A stretch of 35,861 nucleotides of DNA, taken from contig JABHWM010000007.1 in the NCBI GenBank assembly GCA_018657765.1, forward strand, positions 1-35,861. The letters run 5' to 3'. Under the pieces are notes generated by a model. It saw only the letters and a program-made list of their open reading frames with translations, had not been told where the DNA came from and did no database searches. The stretch comes from Minisyncoccota bacterium (GTDB lineage Bacteria > Patescibacteriota > Microgenomatia > UBA1400 > PJMF01). Shown here one piece after another: positions 1 to 5,779 of this stretch. Each line of letters opens with the position of its first letter. Positions within the stretch are counted from its first letter, which is position 1. A program made the position numbers and the translations under genes.

Positions 1-137
1 AGAGTGTGAATGGCGGTATAATAGAGATAAGAAAAACTTAGAAAAAAAACTAAAATTGATGCTAAATAAACATATTAAGTTACAAAGTAAACAAAAAAAG
101 AAAGGCTAGCTTAGATTTTTATCTGGGCAAGAGCCTA
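1..137. mobile_element. Left IS end; inverted copy of 35722-35858
   Basis: Bases 1-137 are, by reading base by base, the exact reverse complement of 35722-35858. The repeat contains the last 35 codons of a transposase-like frame, its TAG stop at 107-109 and about 28 bp of 3' flank ending in GCAAGAGCCT, probably the IS terminus. The two copies face inwards. Because both window ends fall inside the same repeat, the simplest reading is an assembly contig broken at two copies of one IS. The other IS ends and target duplications are outside the window. Confidence 0.8.
2..109 (+). CDS. Transposase, C-terminal fragment (IS1595/ISXO2-like?)
   Basis: An open frame enters from the left edge and ends at TAG 107-109, giving 35 residues that contain CEWRYNRDKKNLEKKLKLML and finish in a Lys-rich tail. 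A C-terminal E-x-R-Y/F-N motif followed by a basic helix recalls ISXO2-like (IS1595 family) DDE transposases, but only the last residues are visible, so the family is uncertain. The frame is intact and identical to that at the right edge, where one more upstream codon (Lys) is visible. It reads towards the minus-strand gene at 142-477. Confidence 0.5.
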   Translation, partial: ECEWRYNRDKKNLEKKLKLMLNKHIKLQSKQKKKG

Positions 138-141
138 TTTT

Positions 142-477
142 TTATTCATAATCCCAAATAGCAACTAGACTTCCAGCTTCATGTCTATTTAAAATATCCC
201 AGAAAGGTTTTTTAGGTAAGAAAATATATGGAGAAGAATATATAGATATTATAGGTGAAGCTAGAGAGCGACGCATTACTCTTTGCATTAGCTTGAAATT
301 TTCTGGTTTTTTTAATAGAGTTCCATCTTCTGGATTTATTTTAACATTTGTAATTACGCTAGTTTTAATTTTTTGAATTGGTTCTGTGACAATTATCCAG
401 CCTTTTTCTTTTAAAATATCTAGCTGTCTATAATAATCTTTTTCTCTATTGCGGAACAAATTGAATTCAAGGGGCAT
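142..477 (-). CDS. Hypothetical protein, 111 aa
   Basis: I do not recognise this protein. It is 111 residues, mixed charged and hydrophobic, with a basic N-terminal half (FRNREKDYYRQLDILKEKGW) that could be a helix, and a C-terminal part rich in Phe, Pro and Trp. There is no signal peptide or clear membrane helix. On the minus strand the sequence TAAAAT, six bases, ATG precedes it, matching the leaderless promoter pattern seen elsewhere here. The stop lies 5 bp from the IS end, so the IS inserted just beyond the gene and faces it. It may be a short conserved protein of this lineage or a remnant. Confidence 0.55.
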   Translation of the reverse strand: MPLEFNLFRNREKDYYRQLDILKEKGWIIVTEPIQKIKTSVITNVKINPEDGTLLKKPENFKLMQRVMRRSLASPIISIYSSPYIFLPKKPFWDILNRHEAGSLVAIWDYE

Positions 478-503
478 TTTTATATTTTATCACTATCCGC
501 CAC

Positions 504-528
504 AAAAAAAGATCCCTTTAGGATCTTT
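504..528 (-). terminator. Hairpin terminator, copy A of a 40-bp direct repeat
   Basis: On the minus strand AAAGATCC, a 5-nt loop and GGATCTTT are followed by a run of T. It lies in a 40-bp block (489-528) repeated exactly at 1041-1080. Both copies are flanked by a TCCGCCA / TGGCGGA inverted pair that resembles the tRNA-Ser 3' end. No intact RNA gene precedes this copy on the minus strand. Confidence 0.6.
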
Positions 529-533
529 CTTCA

Positions 534-560
534 TGGCGGAGCATGTGGGTCTGGAACCAG
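534..560 (-). pseudogene. Possible tRNA 3'-end remnant
   Basis: On the minus strand the segment has a GGTTC T-loop-like stretch and ends in GCTCCGCCA directly before the terminator at 504-528. The T-stem does not pair properly and no acceptor 5' strand or anticodon arm is visible. It has the same arrangement (tRNA end, then terminator) as the intact tRNA-Ser at 1222-1308. Confidence 0.3.
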
Positions 561-592
561 TGTGTCCCATATAAAAAAAGATGAAATATTGT

Positions 593-850
593 CTAATTAA
601 TGTCAATTTTACTGCCAATAGAAATACTGTTTTTAATTATAACTCCTTCAGGATTTATTCTGATAGTACTACCAAAACCAGAAAGTTCTAGATCTTTTAG
701 TGATTCTAAAACTTTTACGTTAGGTACTACAACTTTTACACCTTTTGAAATATTATTTCTTTCAAGAAAATCTTGAATTTGATTAGGAGTGGCTCCTGGG
801 CATTCAACTATCGGCTTACTAAATCTACTAAATGTTTCGCTTACATTCAT
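593..850 (-). CDS. Hypothetical protein, 85 aa
   Basis: A small protein of 85 residues with a predicted helical N-terminal half (PGATPNQIQDFLERNNI) and a beta-rich C-terminal half (VKVVVPNVKVLE, GFGSTIRINPEGVIIKN). I do not recognise a family. A longer reading starts at 865, but its codons 2-3 are themselves a TATAAT, giving an extended -10 (TGTATAAT), six bases, then ATG at 850. The shorter, probably leaderless start is therefore preferred. It stands alone between tRNA-like debris. Moderate confidence that it is real. Confidence 0.5.
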   Translation of the reverse strand: MNVSETFSRFSKPIVECPGATPNQIQDFLERNNISKGVKVVVPNVKVLESLKDLELSGFGSTIRINPEGVIIKNSISIGSKIDIN

Positions 851-912
851 GCATTCATTATACATTAAAATAATTTTTTAATTTGTTATTGCTATAACTT
901 ACACACCAGGAT

Positions 913-930
913 GCGGAAGGGGCGGGATTC
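913..930 (-). pseudogene. tRNA-Ser 3'-end fragment (18 bp)
   Basis: Eighteen bases are identical to 1224-1241, the acceptor and T-arm end of tRNA-Ser. Identity stops at the T-loop. No terminator hairpin directly follows this copy. Confidence 0.5.
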
Positions 931-1055
931 ACGATTGCGCTCGTTTCTCTCGCTCCACATGCACTAGGAGGGTACTCCACTTTGTTTCGTACTCTCCGTC
1001 GCGAACCTACCTCATTTTACTCGGTATGTTTTTATCAACGATCACTATCCGCCAC

Positions 1056-1080
1056 AAAAAAAGATCCCTTTAGGATCTTT
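1056..1080 (-). terminator. Hairpin terminator, copy B of the 40-bp repeat
   Basis: Same stem as at 504-528: AAAGATCC, 5-nt loop, GGATCTTT, then a T run on the minus strand. The tRNA-Ser 3'-end fragment at 1085-1104 lies immediately upstream in the minus direction, so tRNA end plus terminator seems to have been copied as a unit. Confidence 0.65.
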
Positions 1081-1084
1081 TTCT

Positions 1085-1104
1085 ATGGCGGAAGGGGCGG
1101 GATT
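1085..1104 (-). pseudogene. tRNA-Ser 3'-end fragment (20 bp)
   Basis: Twenty bases are identical to 1221-1240, including the encoded CCA, acceptor 3' strand and part of the T-arm. The T-loop and everything upstream diverge, so it is not a functional tRNA. It could be an attachment-site-like scar. Confidence 0.55.
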
Positions 1105-1187
1105 TACCCTCGTCATGTTCAAGTTTATTATTTTTTGTTTGTGTTCACTTGATCGGGTACTGGACATCCCTTTTTATCACTATGCAC

Positions 1188-1213
1188 AAAAAAATAGGCA
1201 TAAAGCCTATTTT
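1188..1213 (-). terminator. Terminator of tRNA-Ser
   Basis: On the minus strand AAAATAGGC and GCCTATTTT form a perfect 9-bp stem with a 5-nt loop, followed by a T run. It begins 8 bp after the CCA of the tRNA gene. Confidence 0.85.
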
Positions 1214-1221
1214 TCTGTACA

Positions 1222-1308
1222 TGGCGGAAGGGGCGGGATTCGAACCCGCGATGGCGTGAAGCCGCAGGTTTTCAAGACCTGTGCAATGAACCACTATGCG
1301 ACCCTTCC
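1222..1308 (-). tRNA. tRNA-Ser (UGA)
   Basis: An 87-nt class II tRNA with encoded CCA. The acceptor stem GGAAGGG/CCCTTCC pairs fully, with discriminator G. The anticodon stem CAGGT/ACCTG encloses loop CTTGAAA with anticodon TGA (Ser). A variable arm with GGC/GCC follows, then T-arm GCGGG, loop TTCGAAT, CCCGC. It decodes UCA and related Ser codons. A strong terminator follows directly. Parts of its 3' end recur at 913-930 and 1085-1104. A possible -10 (TACAAT) lies about 15 bp upstream. Confidence 0.95.
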
Positions 1309-1413
1309 TTGTATCAAGGTGTAATTGTACCACTTGGTGTTTAATTTCGTCACACCCTAAGTGAAAAACATACTAATTTATAAGGCAATACTTTCCGTGT
1401 GGCAAGCATTTGG

Positions 1414-1421
1414 TGTATAGT
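1414..1421 (+). promoter_or_regulatory. Extended -10 of the gene at 1429
   Basis: TGTATAGT, a TG-extended -10 hexamer (1416-1421), ends 7 bp before the ATG at 1429. Transcription would start at or next to the A of the start codon. No Shine-Dalgarno sequence is present. Confidence 0.55.
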
Positions 1422-1428
1422 AAATATG

Positions 1429-2073
1429 ATGAATAAATCAAAAAGTACTATTCAAAATTTCTTGCGTGGAAAAGAGAAGTTAGCTCCTCAAAATACTCAA
1501 GAAAATAGACAACCAGTTATGCCAGATAATGTAGATAGTTCTTCCTATGAAGCTCAACTAGAAATGTCCAGAGTAGCTCCAGGGATGTATAAACCAGTTC
1601 CAGAGACACTTCTTTTGGAATGGATGGCTATTAGTAGGCCTTTTCGTAAAAGAAATAAACAATTTTTTACAACAGTCTTGGTTATCGCTTTACTTCTTTC
1701 CCTGATTTTATTTTTCTCTGGTCAATATCTACCTATCGCTATGGTTTTCTCGGTAGTATTTTTGAATTATGTCTTGGCAGTAGTTCCTCCTACTGAGATT
1801 AAACACAGCGTTACTACTTTTGGGATGAATGTTGAAGGTAATTTATATTATTGGCAGGAACTTGGTAGATTTTGGTTTGATAAAAAATATGGCTCACTTA
1901 CACTGCATGTGGAGACAGCTCGTTTTCCTGGAAGATTAACCTTAGTTTTGCCAAAAGAAAAGAAAAAAGAGGTATCTGATATTTTGTCTGAAGTATTATT
2001 ACAGCAGAAACCTCCCCTTAGCACCTTCGAGAAGATAGCCAAGTGGATGCAAGAAAAATTTCCTTTAGAATAA
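1429..2073 (+). CDS. Two-helix membrane protein with C-terminal cytoplasmic domain
   Basis: About 214 residues. A polar N-terminal region (about 70 residues) is followed by two adjacent membrane helices (FFTTVLVIALLLSLILFFSG and YLPIAMVFSVVFLNYVLAVV) and a soluble domain of about 100 residues with motifs PPTEIKHSVTTFG, YWQELGRFWF and FPGRLTLVLP. I recognise the pattern as a conserved CPR-type membrane protein without known function; I cannot name a family. A GTG at 1399 would give a longer frame, but the -10 at 1416-1421 lies inside that extension, so ATG 1429 (or ATG 1426) is preferred. It converges with bcp. Confidence 0.8.
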   Translation: MNKSKSTIQNFLRGKEKLAPQNTQENRQPVMPDNVDSSSYEAQLEMSRVAPGMYKPVPETLLLEWMAISRPFRKRNKQFFTTVLVIALLLSLILFFSGQYLPIAMVFSVVFLNYVLAVVPPTEIKHSVTTFGMNVEGNLYYWQELGRFWFDKKYGSLTLHVETARFPGRLTLVLPKEKKKEVSDILSEVLLQQKPPLSTFEKIAKWMQEKFPLE

Positions 2074-2139
2074 TTTTATATAAACTCTAATGATAGTTAT
2101 TCAGCTTTTTTGATTAAGTTAAGTTTATTTTTTATTGAG

Positions 2140-2619
2140 TTACTTATTTTTTGAAAGATATTCTTCTAGAAATTCCAACACTTCATCGGTATGAGTCTTG
2201 GTTTTTACTTTTTCCCAGGTTTTGATGATTTTACCCTGTGGATCGATAATAAAAGTAGAACGAACAATGCCCATGTATATTTTGCCAAAGTTTTTCTTTT
2301 CTTTCCAAGCACCAAATGCTTCTAGTAAAGCATGATCTGGATCTGACCAAAGAGGGAAGTTGAGACTATGTTTCTGGGTAAATTTATCATGAGAGGCAAT
2401 AGAGTCTTTGCTGACACCTATGACTTGAACTCCTAGCTCTTGTAGCTGTGTATTGGCATCACGAAAGCTACAGGCTTCTGTAGTACATCCAGGAGTATTG
2501 TCTCTGGGGTAAAAGTAAAGAACTATGTATTTTCCTAGCATTTGTTGAAGAGAAGTTTTTTCTCCTTTTTCATTCAAAACATTAATATCTAGGGGGGCTT
2601 TTTTATCTATTTTTAGCAT
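2140..2619 (-). CDS. bcp: Thioredoxin-dependent peroxiredoxin Bcp
   Basis: A 159-residue AhpC/TSA-fold peroxiredoxin of the Bcp/PrxQ group, which reduces hydrogen peroxide and alkyl hydroperoxides with thioredoxin as electron donor in the cytoplasm. The motif YPRDNTPGCTTEAC holds the peroxidatic Cys45 and the resolving Cys50 five residues later, as in the two-Cys Bcp subtype. Later motifs GVSKDS, FPLWSDPD and RSTFIIDPQGKI are typical. The length matches the family. TAAACT, six bases, ATG precedes the gene, a leaderless arrangement. It is a single-gene unit, convergent with the membrane protein at 1429-2073. Confidence 0.95.
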   Translation of the reverse strand: MLKIDKKAPLDINVLNEKGEKTSLQQMLGKYIVLYFYPRDNTPGCTTEACSFRDANTQLQELGVQVIGVSKDSIASHDKFTQKHSLNFPLWSDPDHALLEAFGAWKEKKNFGKIYMGIVRSTFIIDPQGKIIKTWEKVKTKTHTDEVLEFLEEYLSKNK

Positions 2620-2644
2620 GAACTTAGTTTAGCAGAAAGACAAT

Positions 2645-2672
2645 AAAAAACCGTAAGTGTCCTTACGGTTTT
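2645..2672 (-). terminator. Terminator after the gene at 2713-3183
   Basis: On the minus strand CCGTAAG (2662-2668), a 4-nt loop and CTTACGG (2651-2657) form a 7-bp stem followed by six T. It closes the minus-strand cluster before bcp. Confidence 0.85.
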
Positions 2673-2712
2673 CATGTTTTCAAATTTTTGAGAAAATTAG
2701 TTTTAAAAAAAT

Positions 2713-3183
2713 CTAATTAGAAACACTAGCTTCGGCATGAGCTTCGGCTTTAACTTCTATAGAATAGCTTCCACCATCTATAGTGTAAGTATTTGTCTCT
2801 GAAGTTTCATTACCATTTTCATTAGTAGTAGTTGTAGTAGTAACAGTAGTTTTTTGTACTTCAACTATTTTTACAGGCTTCTTAGTTACTGAGGTTGGTG
2901 AAGTTTTTTCTTCTACTTTTGTTTTATTGAGACCACCTTTGGTTGTAGATGTGTTGACAGTTGCACTAGGAGTAGCGGTTTTTGCTTCATCTGTAGCATC
3001 TTCTGCATCTAGGTAAAGATCCCAACGAAAAGGAGCTGGAGTAGGTGATGGAGCAATTACTTCATCAATCACAACAGTTTTCTGTTTTGGAAAATAAAAA
3101 TTATAACCGAAGTATCCAATGATACCGATGATAAGAGCTGAGAAAATCACAGCCCAGATTTTTGAGGAGCTTTCTATATTCAT
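2713..3183 (-). CDS. Membrane-anchored Thr/Ser-rich protein
   Basis: A 156-residue protein with a short cytoplasmic start, one membrane helix (IWAVIFSALIIGIIGYFGYNFYF, residues about 9-31) and an extracellular low-complexity region rich in Thr, Ser, Pro, Lys and Glu, including a run of Thr around residues 112-120. A short beta-like tail follows (YTIDGGSYSIEVKAEAHAEA). It is probably a surface-exposed anchored protein; no enzymatic motif is seen. It is the last gene of a minus-strand run, has its own TATAAT and is followed by a clear terminator. Confidence 0.75.
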   Translation of the reverse strand: MNIESSSKIWAVIFSALIIGIIGYFGYNFYFPKQKTVVIDEVIAPSPTPAPFRWDLYLDAEDATDEAKTATPSATVNTSTTKGGLNKTKVEEKTSPTSVTKKPVKIVEVQKTTVTTTTTTNENGNETSETNTYTIDGGSYSIEVKAEAHAEASVSN

Positions 3184-3228
3184 ATGTCCTATATTATATC
3201 AAACTATGTCACAAATGTCACTAATTAG
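3184..3228 (-). promoter_or_regulatory. Promoter region, first duplicated copy
   Basis: On the minus strand TGATATAATATAGGACA sits directly upstream of the start at 3183: a TG-extended TATAAT plus an AGGA close to the ATG. The whole 45-bp intergenic stretch is nearly the same as 3868-3911, indicating a duplicated promoter. Confidence 0.65.
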
Positions 3229-3867
3229 TTATATTTTTTCCAAAAGCTCATCTCTTTGATCTGTTGTCAAAAGATCTCTTTCAAAGAAAGCATTAATTAT
3301 TTTTTTATAACTACTTGGATTTTGATAGTTAGTGAATACTTTTGATAAAAAGTGATAAGGATGAAGGTCTTGTTTCTTTAGATCTGCAGTTAACTCTGAT
3401 AATTGTCTTTTTTCTATGAATTCGTATATATTTGCAAAACATTCTTTTCTGATTCTTTCCAATAACTCTATTAGGTTAATGGCTCTTTGTTCTGTTAATA
3501 AATCAAGCTCTAGGCTTAATTCAATCATTCCAGTATAGGTTTTGGGCATGTCATAGGTATTATCAGGAAATAAAACTTCACCTAGATTCTCTTCTGATTC
3601 AAGATCTAGATCATCTATAAAGCCAAACCCTTCTCTGGTCATAAGATTTTCTATAAAATTAAATTGTCCTTCTTTTAGAAGTTCCATTAATTCTTCTTTT
3701 TCTTCTGGGGATATACTTGGGTTTTCTAATTCCTCAGAAAACATGTTTATCATTTCTATTTTTCTTGAGGTAGAGACACCAGAACTAAGTGCTGTTTGCT
3801 CTAGTGAACGAAACAATTTACTTTTTTGAAATTCTGGTGGTATTGGCTGATATATTTTATTTTCCAT
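3229..3867 (-). CDS. Acidic helical protein, 212 aa, unknown
   Basis: No family is recognised. The protein is soluble, strongly acidic in the middle (SPEEKEELMELLKEG, DDLDLESEENLGE) and almost entirely predicted helical. Its C-terminal half alternates short helices (TEQRAINLIELLERIRKE, FFERDLLTTDQRDELLEK) in a pattern suggesting two similar helical repeats, as in scaffold or regulatory proteins. No membrane segment or Cys/His cluster is present. The promoter is a near copy of that of the next gene downstream, so the two may be expressed together. A structural or regulatory role is only a guess. Confidence 0.7.
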   Translation of the reverse strand: MENKIYQPIPPEFQKSKLFRSLEQTALSSGVSTSRKIEMINMFSEELENPSISPEEKEELMELLKEGQFNFIENLMTREGFGFIDDLDLESEENLGEVLFPDNTYDMPKTYTGMIELSLELDLLTEQRAINLIELLERIRKECFANIYEFIEKRQLSELTADLKKQDLHPYHFLSKVFTNYQNPSSYKKIINAFFERDLLTTDQRDELLEKI

Positions 3868-3911
3868 GTGTCCTATATTATATCAGACTGTATCAGAAAA
3901 TCATTAATTAG
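3868..3911 (-). promoter_or_regulatory. Promoter region, second duplicated copy
   Basis: TGATATAATATAGGACA again lies just upstream of the ATG at 3867. By eye more than 35 of about 44 positions match 3184-3228, including the part running up to the stop codon of the gene upstream. Confidence 0.65.
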
Positions 3912-4100
3912 TTATTTTTTAAACAAATTTTTTGTCATAGCTATTAATACTTTCCAGTGTTGTGCAATATGAATTGCCAGGAAAAGCATAAATAGTGGCT
4001 GAATCATTTTTAGGCTTGTGAGTCCAAAAATATTTGATAAAAGTAATATTCCAAATATAACAATTAGTATTAAATCAATGATAATGATGTTTTTTTTCAT
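3912..4100 (-). CDS. Small two-helix membrane protein (DUF4405-like?)
   Basis: A 62-residue protein with two hydrophobic helices (IIIIDLILIVIFGILLLSNIFG and MIQPLFMLFLAIHIAQHWKVLIAM) and a basic end. The second helix has H-x-x-x-H-W, similar to the HxxxHW seen in DUF4405-type small membrane proteins with cytochrome b-like helices, so haem binding is conceivable but unproven. It is the first gene of the minus-strand run, divergent from recA. The divergent region 4101-4334 holds the recA promoter; I see no classical LexA box there. Confidence 0.6.
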   Translation of the reverse strand: MKKNIIIIDLILIVIFGILLLSNIFGLTSLKMIQPLFMLFLAIHIAQHWKVLIAMTKNLFKK

Positions 4101-4334
4101 AGAAAACTTTTTTTGCTCTTACTATTATTAGTTAGCTTACTTAGATTTTACTATAATCAAGTTCTATCAGATATATCAAAACTCTTTTTGGTTTTTTAAG
4201 GTCAGGTTTAATTTGTAATATATCTCTTATATAGATAATACAGGGAAAGTAAAAAAAGTGAAAATTCATGGCTTGATACTGTACTGAGTTTGGGGTAATG
4301 TGTGGGTATAAACAAAAAAGAAAGGGCTATAAAT

Positions 4335-5381
4335 ATGGCACGTAAAAAGAAATCAATTGACTCAGAATCTAATGTCTCTTTAGATTCAAAAGATGGCAAA
4401 CAACAAGCTGTTGGTATTGCAATGAAGCAGATAGAACAACAGTTTGGTAAGGGCTCTATCATGAAGATGGGTGAATCTCTCAAGAATATGCAGAAAATGC
4501 CAGTAATTTCTTCTGGTTCATTATCTCTTAATATGGCACTAGGAGTAGGTGGTTTTCCAAAGGGCAGAATCATTGAGATTTATGGTCCAGAAGCTTCTGG
4601 AAAAACAACTCTTTGTCTGCATGCAATTGCAGAAACTCAGAAAAAAGGTGGAGTAGCAGCTTTTGTAGATGTAGAACATGCTTTAGATCCTTCTCGTGCA
4701 GAGAAAATAGGAATAAATCTAGAGGATCTTCTTATTTCTCAACCAGATTATGGTGAGCAAGCTCTTGAGATTGCAGAGACCTTAGTTAGATCTGGAGGAG
4801 TTGATCTTGTTATTGTTGATTCTGTAGCAGCTTTGGTTCCAAAATCTGAAATAGAGGGAGATATGGGTGATCACCAGATGGGTACACAAGCTCGCTTGAT
4901 GTCTCAGGCAATGAGAAAACTTACTGCTGCCATTAGCAAGACAAACACTGTCATGATTTTTACAAATCAAATTCGTATGAAGATTGGTGTGATGTTTGGA
5001 AGTCCAGAGACAACTACTGGTGGTAATGCTTTGAAGTTTTATTCTTCTCAACGTTTGGATATTCGTAGAATAGGTAATATCCAAGAAGGTGAAAATATTG
5101 TTGGTAGTAGGCATCGTGTCAAAGTAAAAAAGAACAAAGTAGCTCCTCCTTTCAAAGTAGCAGAGTTTGATATGGATATTAATGGTATTTCCAGAGAAGG
5201 AGATGTTGTTGATATGGGTGTTGAAAAAGGTGTAATTGATAAGGCTGGTAGTTTCTTTAAGTACAAGGGAGAAGTTCTAGCACAAGGTAGAGAAGCCGTA
5301 AAAAGAAAGTTCAAGGCAGAGCCAGCTTTGAGAAAAGAAATAGAGAAAAAGATTTGGGAAACTATAAAAAATAGTGACTAA
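4335..5381 (+). CDS. recA: Recombinase RecA
   Basis: A 348-residue RecA, the ATP-dependent strand-exchange protein of homologous recombination. Walker A GPEASGKT lies at about residues 84-91. Other typical motifs are [63 protein letters not shown] (L2 region) and [10 protein letters not shown]. Length is normal, with a Lys/Ser-rich N-terminal extension. The ATG at 4335 is chosen because AGAAAGGG lies about 10 bp upstream and the next 11 upstream codons are not conserved in the family. A possible -10 (TATAAA, 4297-4302) precedes it. There is no intein or fusion. Confidence 0.97.
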   Translation: MARKKKSIDSESNVSLDSKDGKQQAVGIAMKQIEQQFGKGSIMKMGESLKNMQKMPVISSGSLSLNMALGVGGFPKGRIIEIYGPEASGKTTLCLHAIAETQKKGGVAAFVDVEHALDPSRAEKIGINLEDLLISQPDYGEQALEIAETLVRSGGVDLVIVDSVAALVPKSEIEGDMGDHQMGTQARLMSQAMRKLTAAISKTNTVMIFTNQIRMKIGVMFGSPETTTGGNALKFYSSQRLDIRRIGNIQEGENIVGSRHRVKVKKNKVAPPFKVAEFDMDINGISREGDVVDMGVEKGVIDKAGSFFKYKGEVLAQGREAVKRKFKAEPALRKEIEKKIWETIKNSD

Positions 5382-5415
5382 ATTTATTAAAAAATAGATT
5401 TTTAAGCCAAGGGTG

Positions 5416-5450
5416 AGAGAAAAAGGATTGATAAATAGTTCTTTTTCTCT
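5416..5450 (+). terminator. AT-rich hairpin after recA
   Basis: AGAGAAAAAG (5416-5425) and CTTTTTCTCT (5441-5450) form a perfect 10-bp stem with a 15-nt loop about 35 bp after the recA stop. The stem itself carries the T run. A terminator or 3'-end stabilising hairpin is plausible. Confidence 0.5.
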
Positions 5451-5472
5451 TATCAGTGCCTTTAATTTTACA

Positions 5473-5501
5473 TTGACTAAAACAATGTTTAGGCATATAA
5501 T
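5473..5501 (+). promoter_or_regulatory. Sigma-70 promoter in the recA-rny gap
   Basis: TTGACT (5473-5478), a spacer of exactly 17 bp and TATAAT (5496-5501). This is one of the two best -35/-10 pairs in the window. The predicted start is near 5508, 270 bp upstream of rny, so it serves either a long rny leader or a separate RNA. Confidence 0.8.
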
Positions 5502-5507
5502 CTTGGC

Positions 5508-5632
5508 ACAGTAACTTGCGATGTGTTTCTTTTAAAGAAATACTTTGGAAAACGCAAAACAGAATAATATCGAATTATAAATAAGACAATATAAATATAT
5601 ATGACAAGTATTTGTGAAACACACAAATTTTT
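5508..5632 (+). ncRNA. Candidate small RNA, about 125 nt
   Basis: Starts at the predicted +1 of a consensus promoter and ends in a terminator-like hairpin at 5610-5632 (ATTTGTG, loop AAACA, CACAAAT, then T run). Inside, GTGTTTC and GAAATAC form a hairpin enclosed by TTGCG / CGCAA. No open frame of useful length is present, and I find no signature of tmRNA, RNase P RNA, 6S or SRP RNA. Eight bases GAAAACGC (5543-5550) are complementary to GCGTTTTC at 5652-5659 beyond the terminator, so alternative folding with the rny leader is possible. The remainder up to 5779 is AT-rich with no gene. Confidence 0.45.
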
Positions 5633-5779
5633 AGACACTCGAGCGCGCTAAGCGTTTTCTGTATAAAGGGTAATTCCTTTTTTTGCTTTCCAAAAATATA
5701 GCTTTTTAGCTAATTGTAGTTACTTTCTTCAAGTTAATATCTTGAAGTATTGTATGTAAATAATAAAGAAAGTAATAAT

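Larger units (their letters stand above)
866..1187. other. Non-coding stretch with tRNA-Ser 3'-end copies
   Basis: No protein-coding gene is supported here; a 79-codon open frame starting at 1085 on the plus strand runs antisense through the tRNA and is rejected. The segment is more GC-rich than its surroundings, especially 908-1015. It contains 18 bp (913-930) and 20 bp (1085-1104) identical to the 3' end of the tRNA-Ser gene, plus the second copy of the 40-bp terminator block. It looks like debris of duplicated tRNA genes or repeated integration at a tRNA 3' end. Confidence 0.55.

Noticed and set aside
1085..1324. Open frame of 79 codons on the plus strand, and a 62-codon frame on the minus strand at 1145-1333
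   Set aside because: Both cover the tRNA-Ser gene and its terminator; the coding look comes from the RNA sequence.
4101..4334. LexA/SOS box in front of recA
   Set aside because: Neither GAAC-N4-GTTC nor CTGT-N8-ACAG is present in this region.
4208..4573. Open frames opposite recA and other genes (for example 4208-4573, 4782-5114, 6043-6417, 9324-9623)
   Set aside because: They lie antisense within strongly conserved genes, lack ribosome sites and have compositions typical of shadow frames.
5508..5779. Known riboswitch or tmRNA upstream of rny
   Set aside because: No conserved core of a known riboswitch class, no tag ORF and no tRNA-like 3' end could be recognised.
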